Below the pieces are notes generated by a model. It did no database searches. It was not told the DNA's origin and saw only the letters and a program-made list of their open reading frames with translations. 64,000 bases of DNA. Origin: Solwaraspora sp. WMMA2065 (GTDB lineage Bacteria > Actinomycetota > Actinomycetes > Mycobacteriales > Micromonosporaceae). The position numbers and the translations under genes are program-made. Positions within the stretch are counted from its first letter, which is position 1. The number at the start of each line of letters is the position of its first letter. Shown in pieces: positions 9,579 through 17,724 of the stretch. Location: NCBI RefSeq assembly GCF_030345075.1, contig NZ_CP128361.1, positions 248,001-312,000 of the forward strand. The letters are read 5' to 3'.

Positions 9579-11720
9579 ATGACTCAACAGACAACGACGG
9601 CTCGCGGGAGAAGGTGGCGCGCCGGCCTGGTCGCTGGCGGTGTGACCGCCGCACTGGTCGGCGGAAGCGTCGCCGTCGCGGCCAGCGCGCACGCGGCCGC
9701 CGGCTGCCGGGTGGTCTACTCGGCACCCGCCCAGTGGCCAGGCGGCTTCACCGCCAACGTCAACGTCACCAACCTGGGCGACCCGATCAACGGTTGGCAG
9801 CTGACCTGGGCCTTCCCGTCCGGACAGCAGGTCACCCAGGCCTGGAACGCCACCATCACCAGCTCGGGCAGCCAGGTCACCGCGACCAACGTCAGCTACA
9901 ACGCCAACCTCGGCACCAACGCGACCGTCTCGTTCGGCTTCAACGGCTCCTGGTCGGGCAGCAACACCGCCCCGACGTCGTTCGCGCTCAACGGTGTCAC
10001 CTGCACCGGCAGCGTGGGTCCCACCACGCCGCCGACCGACCCACCGTCGCCGACGGTGCCGCCGACCACCGCGCCGCCGTCCCCGACGCCGACCGCGACC
10101 CCGCGTCCGCCGGGCAACCCGCAGGACGTCGTCGACGCCATGCAGCCGGGGTGGAACCTGGGCAACACCCTCGACGCGACCGGCGACAACGTCGACGGCA
10201 GCGGTGAGACCTCATGGGGCAACCCGTTGGTCACCCGGGATCTGATCCGCACCATCAAGACGCAGGGCTTCAACAGCATCCGGATTCCGGCGACCTGGAC
10301 GCACCACCACGGCGGCGCGCCCAACTACACGATCGACCCCACCCGGCTCGCCCGGGTGAAGCAGATCGTCGACTGGGCCCTCGCCGAGGACCTCTACGTG
10401 ATGATCAATCTGCATCACGACTCCTGGCAGTGGATCAACACGATGCCCAGCAACCGCACCGGCGTCCTGGATCGCTACTCGGCGCTGTGGACCCAGCTGG
10501 CGAACACCTTCCGTGACTCGTCGCCAAAGTTGCACTTCGAGAGCGTCAACGAGCCGCAGTTCAGCAACAGCTCCGGCGATGCCCAGAACGCCCAGTTGCT
10601 CGACGAGCTGAACCGGACGTTCCATCAGATCGTCCGCAACTCCGGCGGCAACAACGCCACCCGGCTGCTCATCCTGCCGACCCTGCACACCTCGTCCGAC
10701 CAGGCCCGGCTCGACGAGCTCGCCAGCACGTTCACCGCACTGAACGACCCCAACCTGATCGCCACGGTGCACTACTACGGGTACTGGCCGTTCAGCGTCA
10801 ACGTCGCCGGCGGCTACCGCTTCGACGCCACCGCCCAGCAGGACGTGATCGACTCGCTCAACCGGGTGCAGAACACCTTCGTGTCCCGGGGCATCCCGGT
10901 TGTCATCGGCGAGTTCGGTCTGCTCGGCTTCGACCGGCACACCGGCACCATCCAGCAGGGCGAGAAACTGAAGTTCTTCGAGTTCTTCGGTTACCACACC
11001 CGGACCCGCGGCATCGCCACCCAGCTGTGGGACAACGGCCAGCACCTCGGCCGGACCAGCTTCCAGTGGAGCGACCCGGAGCTCATCGCCCACATCAAGT
11101 CGGCCTGGACCACCCGCTCCGGCACCGCCGCCAGCGACATGATCTTCGTGCCGCGTACCGGCAGCGTCACCGCCAAGACCCTCGCGTTGAACCTCAACGG
11201 GCTGACCTTCCAGGGACTGCGGCAGGGTAGCACCGACCTTGTCCGGGGGACCGACTACACGGTCAGCGGCAACCAGTTGACGCTGCCCGCGTCCACCGTC
11301 ACCCGCCTGGTCGGCAATCGGGCGTACGGGGTGAACGCCACCCTGCACGCCCGCTTCTCGTCCGGCGTGCCGTGGCGAATCAACATCATCTCGTCGGATC
11401 CGCCGGTACTGGCCAACGCGAGTGGTACCACCTCGTCGTTCAACATCCCGACGACCTTCCGCGGTGACCAACTGGCCACCATGGAGGCGCGGTACGCGGA
11501 CGGTTCCAACGCCGGCCCGCACAACTGGACGTCGTACAAGGAGTTCGACGTCACCTTCCGGCCGAACTACGCCGCGAACACGATCACCTTGACGTCGGAC
11601 TTCTTCGCTGAGGTCAACGACGGCTCCCCGGTGACGCTCACCTTCCACTTCTGGAGCGGTACGACGATCGCCTACACCGTTGCACGTAACGGCTCGGCGG
11701 TGACCGGCACCACCTCGTAA
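9579..11720 (+). CDS. secreted modular cellulase, CBM2-GH5-X2-CBM46-like
   Basis: A 713-aa secreted endoglucanase. Domain order: Arg-rich Tat/Sec-like signal peptide (about 1-40, ending near ASAHA), CBM2 with paired Cys and surface Trp (about 42-145), a Pro/Thr linker with repeated PTTPP-like units (about 148-182), then the GH5 catalytic domain (about 185-510). The general acid/base Glu is in FESVNEPQF and the nucleophile Glu in PVVIGEFGLLG. Next come an Ig-like X2 module (RTGSVTAKTLALNLNG onward) and a C-terminal domain resembling CBM46 (TSYKEFDVTFRPNYAANTITL). This order matches processive GH5_4 enzymes. The ATG follows GGCGAGGAGCGAC. The gene is monocistronic, with its own promoter and terminator. 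Confidence 0.93.
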   Translation: MTQQTTTARGRRWRAGLVAGGVTAALVGGSVAVAASAHAAAGCRVVYSAPAQWPGGFTANVNVTNLGDPINGWQLTWAFPSGQQVTQAWNATITSSGSQVTATNVSYNANLGTNATVSFGFNGSWSGSNTAPTSFALNGVTCTGSVGPTTPPTDPPSPTVPPTTAPPSPTPTATPRPPGNPQDVVDAMQPGWNLGNTLDATGDNVDGSGETSWGNPLVTRDLIRTIKTQGFNSIRIPATWTHHHGGAPNYTIDPTRLARVKQIVDWALAEDLYVMINLHHDSWQWINTMPSNRTGVLDRYSALWTQLANTFRDSSPKLHFESVNEPQFSNSSGDAQNAQLLDELNRTFHQIVRNSGGNNATRLLILPTLHTSSDQARLDELASTFTALNDPNLIATVHYYGYWPFSVNVAGGYRFDATAQQDVIDSLNRVQNTFVSRGIPVVIGEFGLLGFDRHTGTIQQGEKLKFFEFFGYHTRTRGIATQLWDNGQHLGRTSFQWSDPELIAHIKSAWTTRSGTAASDMIFVPRTGSVTAKTLALNLNGLTFQGLRQGSTDLVRGTDYTVSGNQLTLPASTVTRLVGNRAYGVNATLHARFSSGVPWRINIISSDPPVLANASGTTSSFNIPTTFRGDQLATMEARYADGSNAGPHNWTSYKEFDVTFRPNYAANTITLTSDFFAEVNDGSPVTLTFHFWSGTTIAYTVARNGSAVTGTTS

Positions 11721-11736
11721 CATTCCTCTGGCACCC

Positions 11737-11771
11737 GGTGGGTGCCGCCGACACACCCGGCGGCACCCACC
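11737..11771. terminator. terminator between cellulase and MerR genes
   Basis: A perfect 14-bp stem (11737-11750 with 11758-11771) with a 7-nt loop, 17 bp after the cellulase stop. Being symmetric, it can also stop transcripts of the convergent MerR/small-peptide operon. Confidence 0.8.
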
Positions 11772-11806
11772 GGCCCGGTACCCACCCGGCCCTGAGGGCC
11801 GACTGG

Positions 11807-11869
11807 TCAGCAGCAGTCCGGCCCGCAGCAGTCCGGCTCGCAGTCGCAGCGCGTGGTCAGCTCCAGCAT
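11807..11869 (-). CDS. 20-residue Cys-rich peptide coupled to the MerR gene
   Basis: A short frame too small for usual gene calling: MLELTTRCDCEPDCCGPDCC, with six Cys in the last 13 residues arranged as CxC and two CC pairs. It has an unusually good ribosome site: GGGAGGTGATC, matching the 16S anti-SD, lies 7 nt before the ATG. The stop codon of the upstream MerR gene is embedded in that same site, so translation should be coupled. The peptide looks metal-binding (metallothionein- or chaperone-like). This is inference from the Cys pattern and the neighbour; no family is recognised. Confidence 0.65.
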   Translation of the reverse strand: MLELTTRCDCEPDCCGPDCC

Positions 11870-11874
11870 CGTGA

Positions 11875-12387
11875 TCACCTCCCGTCCCCATCCGGTGGGC
11901 ACCATCGGCCCGGTTCCGGTGGCGGGCAGGCCGTGGTCGGCAGCTTCTCAGCCATCGCCGCCATCTCCGCCCGTAGCGCGGTCAGCCGGGCCAGCTCCAC
12001 GTCGACCTCGGCGATCCGGCGGCGCAGCAACTGCTCCGCCGGCTCACACGGGCAGACGCCGGTGTCCCGGACGGCGAGCAGATCGGCGATTTCCCGCAGC
12101 CGGAGCCCGAGTCGCTGACAGCCCCGGATGAACCGGAGCCGGTCGACCGCCGCGGTGCCGTACACGCGGTAGCCGGTAGGGGTCCGCTCCGGCGGGTGCA
12201 GCAGCCCGGCCCGTTCGTAGTAGCGGACGGTGTCCGGCGAGACACCGGCGGCGACGGCGAGTGCGGCGACCCGCAGGCCGCGCCGCCCGGATCCGCCGGT
12301 TCCGGAGGCATCGGTCCCGCACGCCTCATCCGCCCCGGCGGCGCAGCCGGTGAGGTCGAGAACCTCGACTCTTGTGCCCGTGGTCAT
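11875..12387 (-). CDS. MerR-family (metal-responsive type) transcriptional regulator
   Basis: A 170-aa regulator. The MerR winged helix-turn-helix is at about 37-105 (LRVAALAVAAGVSPDTVRYYERAGLL, then TGYRVYGTAAVDRLRFIRGCQRLG). A dimerisation helix and a Cys cluster follow: C112 and C114 in the TGVCPCEP loop, then C154 and C163 in the tail. The CPC loop before a long helix is where ZntR/CueR/ArsR-type MerR proteins place their metal ligands. A 36-residue N-terminal extension adds C15 and C23. The ATG at 12387 coincides with the expected transcription start of its own promoter, so the message may be leaderless. The metal is not identifiable. Confidence 0.88.
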   Translation of the reverse strand: MTTGTRVEVLDLTGCAAGADEACGTDASGTGGSGRRGLRVAALAVAAGVSPDTVRYYERAGLLHPPERTPTGYRVYGTAAVDRLRFIRGCQRLGLRLREIADLLAVRDTGVCPCEPAEQLLRRRIAEVDVELARLTALRAEMAAMAEKLPTTACPPPEPGRWCPPDGDGR

Positions 12388-12396
12388 GTCGACGAC

Positions 12397-12426
12397 GGTA
12401 GACCTCGGAGTGCACTCCAAGGTCAA
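12397..12426 (-). promoter_or_regulatory. MerR-type autoregulated promoter/operator
   Basis: On the minus strand, TTGACC (12426-12421) is followed by a near-perfect 20-bp palindrome at 12403-12422 (19 of 20 bases symmetric) filling the spacer, then TCTACC near 12397-12402. Long spacers (18-20 bp) filled by a dyad are the hallmark of MerR-activated promoters. The site is 10-40 bp from the MerR ATG and 45-65 bp from the divergent DinB gene. Confidence 0.75.
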
Positions 12427-12465
12427 GCCGGTATTCGCTGGCCGTGCCGAAGCAGTCCGTCGATG

Positions 12466-13011
12466 ATGACCGACATGACGATCGACATGTTCACCGACCC
12501 GGACGCCGACCCCCGTACCGATCCGCCGGTGCTCGGCGACGAGCGGGCCACCCTCACCGGGTTCCTCGACTGGCACCGCCGGACCCTGGAGCTCAAATGC
12601 GGCGGACTCGACCCGCAGCAGCTGGCCCGGCGGTCGGTGCAGCCGTCGGCGCTGTCGCTGCTCGGGCTGGTGCGGCACCTCGCCGACGTGGAACGGTACT
12701 GGTTCCGGCGGGTGATGGCCGGCGAGGAGGCGCCGCCCCGCTTCTACTCCGAGGCCGCGCCCAACGACGACTTCGACGCTGCTGTCGCCGACCCGGCGGC
12801 GGTCACCCAGGCGTGGGAGGCGTGGCGGGAGGAGATTGAGTACGCCCAGCGTTTCGTCGCCGACGCGGCCGGACTGGACGTCACGGGCTCGGGCCGGCGC
12901 GGCCCGATCTCGCTGCGCTGGGTGCTGACCCACATGATCGAGGAGTACGCCCGGCACAACGGTCACGCCGACCTGCTGCGGGAATGCATCGACGGGGCGG
13001 CCGGCCAGTAG
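12466..13011 (+). CDS. DinB-family protein (DUF664)
   Basis: About 181 aa. The four-helix DinB fold is recognisable from FLDWHRRTLELKCGGLDPQQL, SLLGLVRHLADVERYWFRR (first metal-binding His) and RWVLTHMIEEYARHNGHADLLRE (the other two His). This is the DUF664 subgroup, related to thiol-dependent (mycothiol/bacillithiol) S-transferases. It is divergent from merR with 78 bp between starts, so it could be co-regulated. Three ATGs (12463, 12466, 12475) are possible starts. A GC hairpin (13015-13036) follows the stop. Confidence 0.85.
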   Translation: MTDMTIDMFTDPDADPRTDPPVLGDERATLTGFLDWHRRTLELKCGGLDPQQLARRSVQPSALSLLGLVRHLADVERYWFRRVMAGEEAPPRFYSEAAPNDDFDAAVADPAAVTQAWEAWREEIEYAQRFVADAAGLDVTGSGRRGPISLRWVLTHMIEEYARHNGHADLLRECIDGAAGQ

Positions 13012-13014
13012 GAC

Positions 13015-13036
13015 CCGCCGGTCCACCCGCCGGCGG
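13015..13036. terminator. hairpin after the DinB gene
   Basis: A 7-bp GC-only stem (13015-13021 with 13030-13036) and 8-nt loop, directly after the DinB stop and before the convergent LtrA stop. There is no T tract, so its function as a terminator is only probable. Confidence 0.45.
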
Positions 13037-13060
13037 CCGAGCTGACCACCCCGTCGAAGG

Positions 13061-15505
13061 TCAACGGGTCCGCGAAGGCGGTTGAGTCCGCAGGTCACCG
13101 ATCCGCACGAACTCGACGGCTGCGGAGATCAGCCCGAATACTGTGAGCGCCGGCAGGCTGATCACAGCGGGCAGTGCGGCGGTCGGGAAGGCCAGCACGA
13201 TGACCGCACCGCCGCTGGCGATCCGGTACCAGCTGATTGCGCGCCAGGTCCGCCACCAGTACACCTGATTGGCGAGCAGGTAGAACCCCACCCCCCAGTA
13301 GAAAGCGTAGTGGCCGAACCGGATACCGGTGTCGTCGCGCGGCACCGCGGCCTGGTGCAGGCCGTACGCGATCAGGATGACGCAGGCGACCATCGGCAGG
13401 TGCAGGTAGGTGAACGCGTCGCGGGCGAGTCTGGCCCGGTCGACGCCGGTCTGCGCGTCCAAGGTGAGGCGGGCCGAGTCGATCGTCGTGGAGTATGGCC
13501 ACCAGAGAGCGCCGACGGTGACCGCCGCCGTGACGACGATGACCATGACACTGGTGGAGACCGGCTGATCCGCGACGGCCAGACCGACCGAGATGATCGT
13601 CTCGCCGAACGCGACGAGCATGATCAGCGCGTACCGGTCCACCCAGTGCCGAGCGGATCGGGGCCGCCAGGATTTCACCCCGGTGGGGTAGCTGCCGGCG
13701 AGTTGGATGGTGAGCGCGGCGACCCAGAGCAGCGTGACGGCCGGGATTCCGGCCAGCCAGTCGGGCGACGCGAACTCCACCACCGCGGACCCGATGAGCA
13801 GCAGCAGCGCGGCCGTCGACGGTACGGCGTTCTGCAGTGCGAGCGCCCCCAGCACCGGCTCGGTACGCGATGCCTGCAGGATCAGCACGGTCTGCATGAG
13901 CTGGGCGCCGAGATAACTGGCGACGATGATCAGCGAACCGGGCAGACTTCCCGGGGCCGGTTCGAAGGCCTGCGGGGTGGCGATCCCGATCGTCAGAACC
14001 GAGGCGGCGATGCCGATCGTGGTGAACCGGACCAGGACCGTATCGGTGCGGACCGCGTTGGTGAGCCAGGAGAAGGAGGTCCAGGCCCACCACAGCAGCG
14101 CCAGCAGGGTCAGCCCTCGGACGAGGCCCCAGACCGAGGCGTGCCGGGTCATCAGCGTGGTGACCTGGATGAACGCGAAGACGAAGACCAGGTCGAGGAA
14201 GAGTTCCCGGGGGGTGACCCCGTGCAGGCGGGACGTCTCGGATTCGGCCAGCCGGTGCAGTTGGACGTGGCGGCGGCGGAACACCGTCCGGTCGGCGATC
14301 AGCATCGCCACGACGCCGACGGCCAGCAGCGCCAACGCGCCCAGCGGTGGGACGCGGGTGGCCACCGGGAGCAGGCCTACTAGCAGGGCGATGCCAAGGA
14401 GCGGGCTGCGACCCAGCAGACGTCCGGACAGCCATTCGAAGGCGACCAGCGCCAGCAGGTAGAGCAGCACGCCGCCGTAGAGGATGGCCGCGTCGGCGGT
14501 GGTCCAGGGGTGTTCGGAGCCGCCGGTGATGGTGGCGGTCGCATGTTTGAGGCCGAGGGCGAAGAAGATCAGCCCACCGATCATCGGCAGGTGCAGGCCG
14601 CTGTACACGTCCCGGGCCATCCGGGTCTGGTCGACGCCGGATCTCCGGGAGAGAGCATGCTCGGCGAGGATCTTGGCTAGATCGAAGTAGGTCCACCACA
14701 GGGCGGAGACGATGACCAGGCCGAGCGTCGCGGCGGCGATCAGCGGCCAGGTGACCGGGAGGTCGGCACCAATACCACCGCCGGTGCCCATCGAGATGAT
14801 CGTCTCGCCGAGCGCGATCAGGACGATCAGCGCGTGCCGTTCCGCCAGATGCCACGGCGAGACGATCTGCCAGCTGCCGCGACCGACCGCGGTCAGCACC
14901 ACGAAGTCGATGGACAGGGCCAGGGCGAACAGCACCAGCCGTACCAGATCGGCGTCGAACCGGGCCGGCAGGTGCGGCGGCAGCAGCGCGGCGGCCAGCA
15001 GCACCGACGCCGACGCGGCGAGCGTCAGCCAGGCGATCGCAGCGGGCCGGCGGCCGGCCGGACCTTCCGACCAGCGGGACCGGGTGAGGACTGTGAGGAC
15101 GCTGACCCGGATCGCCAGGTAGCCGACCACCACCACGACCGGTCCCGGCAATTTGCCGGGCAGGTCGACGAACGTCTCGGGTACGGTCACGCCGATGACC
15201 AGCAGGACGGTGGCGATGCCGGCCATCATCAGCGGCATGCCGCCCCGGTCCAGGTGGACGACGTTGCCGAGCCAGACGACCGGGGTCCAGCAGTGCCACA
15301 GCAGCAGGATCACCAGGACCCCGCGGAGCATGCCGACCGCGGTCAGATCGGCCGCCATCAAGGTGGTGACCTTCAGGAAAGCGAACACGAAGAACAGGTC
15401 GACGAACAGTTCCATCCAGCTGACGTCGCCGGTGACCAGCGGATTCCGGCGCACCAGGCGGAGACCGCCAGCGGTCGGATGCGGGTGCGGGCTGTCGTCG
15501 TGCAC
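13061..15505 (-). CDS. tandem LtrA-family membrane protein (two fused LtrA units)
   Basis: About 814 aa, roughly twice the usual ~400-aa length of LtrA (low temperature requirement A) proteins. The family motif occurs twice: ELFVDLFFVFAFLKVTTLM near residue 30 and ELFLDLVFVFAFIQVTTLM near residue 430. Each is followed by a comparable bundle of helices with WHCWTPVVWLGN / WWAWTSFSWLTN, and each has the HLAERHALIVLIALGETIIS / HWVDRYALIMLVAFGETIIS signature. It is thus an internal duplication-fusion with about 20 helices. The family's biochemical role is unknown. The start is uncertain: GTG at 15505 is preferred; an in-frame GTG at 15535 adds ten residues. Confidence 0.85.
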   Translation of the reverse strand: MHDDSPHPHPTAGGLRLVRRNPLVTGDVSWMELFVDLFFVFAFLKVTTLMAADLTAVGMLRGVLVILLLWHCWTPVVWLGNVVHLDRGGMPLMMAGIATVLLVIGVTVPETFVDLPGKLPGPVVVVVGYLAIRVSVLTVLTRSRWSEGPAGRRPAAIAWLTLAASASVLLAAALLPPHLPARFDADLVRLVLFALALSIDFVVLTAVGRGSWQIVSPWHLAERHALIVLIALGETIISMGTGGGIGADLPVTWPLIAAATLGLVIVSALWWTYFDLAKILAEHALSRRSGVDQTRMARDVYSGLHLPMIGGLIFFALGLKHATATITGGSEHPWTTADAAILYGGVLLYLLALVAFEWLSGRLLGRSPLLGIALLVGLLPVATRVPPLGALALLAVGVVAMLIADRTVFRRRHVQLHRLAESETSRLHGVTPRELFLDLVFVFAFIQVTTLMTRHASVWGLVRGLTLLALLWWAWTSFSWLTNAVRTDTVLVRFTTIGIAASVLTIGIATPQAFEPAPGSLPGSLIIVASYLGAQLMQTVLILQASRTEPVLGALALQNAVPSTAALLLLIGSAVVEFASPDWLAGIPAVTLLWVAALTIQLAGSYPTGVKSWRPRSARHWVDRYALIMLVAFGETIISVGLAVADQPVSTSVMVIVVTAAVTVGALWWPYSTTIDSARLTLDAQTGVDRARLARDAFTYLHLPMVACVILIAYGLHQAAVPRDDTGIRFGHYAFYWGVGFYLLANQVYWWRTWRAISWYRIASGGAVIVLAFPTAALPAVISLPALTVFGLISAAVEFVRIGDLRTQPPSRTR

Positions 15506-15626
15506 GCCCCAACTGTGGCAACCATCGCCCCGCACCGGAGCGGATCGCTGAACTCTCGACTGCCCGGACGCTCGTCCGGGCGGGTCAGCCGAGATACCGC
15601 GGTCGGGTCGGTGAGACCTGGAACGG

Positions 15627-15670
15627 CCGGAGGGCGGGCCCCGACGTCGTTGTCGGGGCCCGCCCTCCGG
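15627..15670. terminator. very strong terminator after the symporter operon
   Basis: A perfect 19-bp GC-rich inverted repeat (15627-15645 with 15652-15670) and 6-nt loop, 31 bp beyond the symporter stop on the minus strand. It insulates the LtrA gene from symporter transcription. Confidence 0.9.
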
Positions 15671-15700
15671 GACTGTCCGGGATTGGAGAAACGGTCCGGG

Positions 15701-17386
15701 TCAGGCCGAGTCGCCGGTGGAGCCGGCCGGCACGGTGCGGCGGGCCGCCGGGTAACGGATGCTCTCCACCATCTCGGAGATCTCCTCCGGTGGCGGCGCC
15801 GTCATCTTCGACACGACGATCGTGACGATGAAGTTGACGACCGCACCGATGGTGCCGATGGCCTCCGGGCTGATGTCGAAGATGTGCGGGTTCGCTGAAG
15901 TGCCGAACACCTCCAACGTGTAGATCATGTACGCGGCGGTGAACGCCATTCCGGACACCATGCCGGCCGCGGCACCGGTGGCGTTACATCGTTTCCAGAA
16001 GATGCCGAGCACGATGATCGGGAAGAAGCTCGCTGCGGCGAGACCGAAAGCGAACGCCACCACCTGGGCCACGAACGCCGGCGGGTTGATGCCGGCGTAG
16101 ACCGAGATCAGTACCGCCAGGCCCATGGCGATCCGTCCGGCGAGCAGCCGCTGCTTGTCCGTCGAGTCCCGCTTCACCCGGCGGAAGTACAGGTCGTGCG
16201 AGAACGACGAGGAGATGACCAGCAGCAGGCCGGCGGCGGTCGACATCGCGGCCGCCATGCCGCCGGCGGCCACCAGGCCGACGATCGGTGCCGGCAGGCC
16301 GGCGATCTCCGGACTGGCCAGCACCAGGATGTCGTTGTTGACGATCAGGTCGGCCCCGGACGTCGGACTGTTGCTGACCGTCTGGATCGTCTGCGCGTTC
16401 TCGTTGACCGTGACCAGGCCGGTCGCCGCCCAGTTCTCGATCCACCTGGGCAATGAGTCCGCCGCCACGCCGTTGACGTCCTGCAGCAGGTTCAGCTTGG
16501 TGAACGCGCCCACCGCCGGAGCGGTGGTGTAGAGCAACGCGATGAAGAACAGTGCCCAGAACGCCGAGTAGCGGGCGCCTCGGACCGTCTTCGTCGTGTA
16601 GAACCGGATGATCACGTGCGGCAGGCCAGCGGTACCGATCATCAGTGACATTGTCACCAGGAACACGTCGATCTGCGGTCGGGCGGAGAACGCCTCGGTG
16701 AACTGGCTCAGCCCCATCTGGGTGCTGAGCGCGTTGAGTTCGCCGAGGATCTGCCCGAAGGTGACCTGCGGGATCGGCAGCCCGGTCATCTGCTGTGCCA
16801 CCGCGATCGCCGGGATCAGGTAGGCGATGATGAGCACCGTGTACTGCGACACCTGGGTCCAGGTGATGCCCTTCATGCCACCGAGCACCGCGTACGCGAA
16901 GATGATCAGCGCCGCGACGATGACGCCGCCGGTGATGTCCAGCCCGAGGAACCGGCTGAACACGATGCCGCCGCCGCGCATCTGTCCGACGACGTACGTG
17001 AAGGAGATGATGATCGCGGCCACGGCGGCGATCGTCCGTACGGTCTCCGAGTAGCGGTCGCCGACGAACTCCGGGACCGTGAACTTGCCCCACTTACGCA
17101 GGTAGGGGGCGATGAGCAGAGCAAGCAGAACGTAGCCGCCGGTCCAGCCCATCAAATAGATGGAACCGTCCGAACCGAGGAACGCGATCAGACCGGCCAT
17201 CGAGATGAACGACGCGGCCGACATCCAGTCGGCGGCGACGGCCGCACCGTTGGCGACGGTCGGGATTCCCTGACCGGCCACGTAGAAGCCGGTCGTTTCC
17301 TTGACCCGGCTGCGCCAGGCGATGCCGAGGTAGAGGGCGAAGGTGAGGATGATGAAGCCGAGCGTCCAGCCCTGGATCTGGGTCAC
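15701..17386 (-). CDS. sodium:solute symporter, large subunit (SSS family)
   Basis: A 561-aa integral membrane protein with about 13 helices. SSS features include AADWMSAASFISMAGLIAFLGSDG near the N-terminus, GQMRGGGIVFSRFLGLD, and the AAGGMAAAMSTAAGLLLVISSSFSHDLYFRR signature of ActP/MctC-like carboxylate symporters. The GTG start overlaps the stop of the preceding DUF4212 gene by four bases. The pairing with DUF4212 identifies the two-subunit type of bacterial sodium/solute symporter. The substrate is probably a small carboxylate such as acetate or pyruvate, by family analogy only. Confidence 0.92.
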   Translation of the reverse strand: MTQIQGWTLGFIILTFALYLGIAWRSRVKETTGFYVAGQGIPTVANGAAVAADWMSAASFISMAGLIAFLGSDGSIYLMGWTGGYVLLALLIAPYLRKWGKFTVPEFVGDRYSETVRTIAAVAAIIISFTYVVGQMRGGGIVFSRFLGLDITGGVIVAALIIFAYAVLGGMKGITWTQVSQYTVLIIAYLIPAIAVAQQMTGLPIPQVTFGQILGELNALSTQMGLSQFTEAFSARPQIDVFLVTMSLMIGTAGLPHVIIRFYTTKTVRGARYSAFWALFFIALLYTTAPAVGAFTKLNLLQDVNGVAADSLPRWIENWAATGLVTVNENAQTIQTVSNSPTSGADLIVNNDILVLASPEIAGLPAPIVGLVAAGGMAAAMSTAAGLLLVISSSFSHDLYFRRVKRDSTDKQRLLAGRIAMGLAVLISVYAGINPPAFVAQVVAFAFGLAAASFFPIIVLGIFWKRCNATGAAAGMVSGMAFTAAYMIYTLEVFGTSANPHIFDISPEAIGTIGAVVNFIVTIVVSKMTAPPPEEISEMVESIRYPAARRTVPAGSTGDSA

Positions 17387-17724
17387 TTCTCTCCCCCTTC
17401 CGCCGGTCGCTCACCGACACCGAACTGGTCGTCCATCCGGTCCATCATTTTCGCGTATACCAGAATCAGAATGACAAAGGTGTAGATTGATCCTTGCTGG
17501 GCGAACCAGAACCCCAGCGGGAATCCAAGAATCTCGATATTGTTCAACGGCTGGATCAACAGGATTCCGCAGACGAACGAGACGACGAACCAGATGGCGA
17601 GCAGGATCACCATGAGGCGCAGGTTCTTGCGCCAGTACTCCTGGCGCCAGCCGTTGTCCGGTGGTGACGTCGCCGGTGGCGGTTCCCCGCCACCGGCGTT
17701 GTTGTCGGGGGTTACGTCAGTCAC
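17383..17724 (-). CDS. DUF4212 sodium:solute symporter small subunit
   Basis: A 113-aa protein. A Pro/Gly-rich N-terminus precedes the DUF4212 core: WRQEYWRKNLRLMVILLAIWFVVSFVCGILL, then PLGFWFAQQGSIYTFVILILVYAKMMDRMD, giving two membrane helices. It is the obligate small partner of the downstream large symporter (GTGA overlap). The GTG start is preceded by AGGAGG at 8 nt spacing. Confidence 0.93.
   Translation of the reverse strand: MTDVTPDNNAGGGEPPPATSPPDNGWRQEYWRKNLRLMVILLAIWFVVSFVCGILLIQPLNNIEILGFPLGFWFAQQGSIYTFVILILVYAKMMDRMDDQFGVGERPAEGGEK

Noticed and set aside
10212-11891. 559-aa minus-strand frame opposite the cellulase
   Set aside because: No motif, mirror-frame composition, and it would run through both the terminator and the small Cys-rich gene.
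13095-15521. 808-aa alternative minus-strand frame over the LtrA gene
   Set aside because: Arg/Pro-rich without hydrophobic periodicity; the other frame gives two clear LtrA units.
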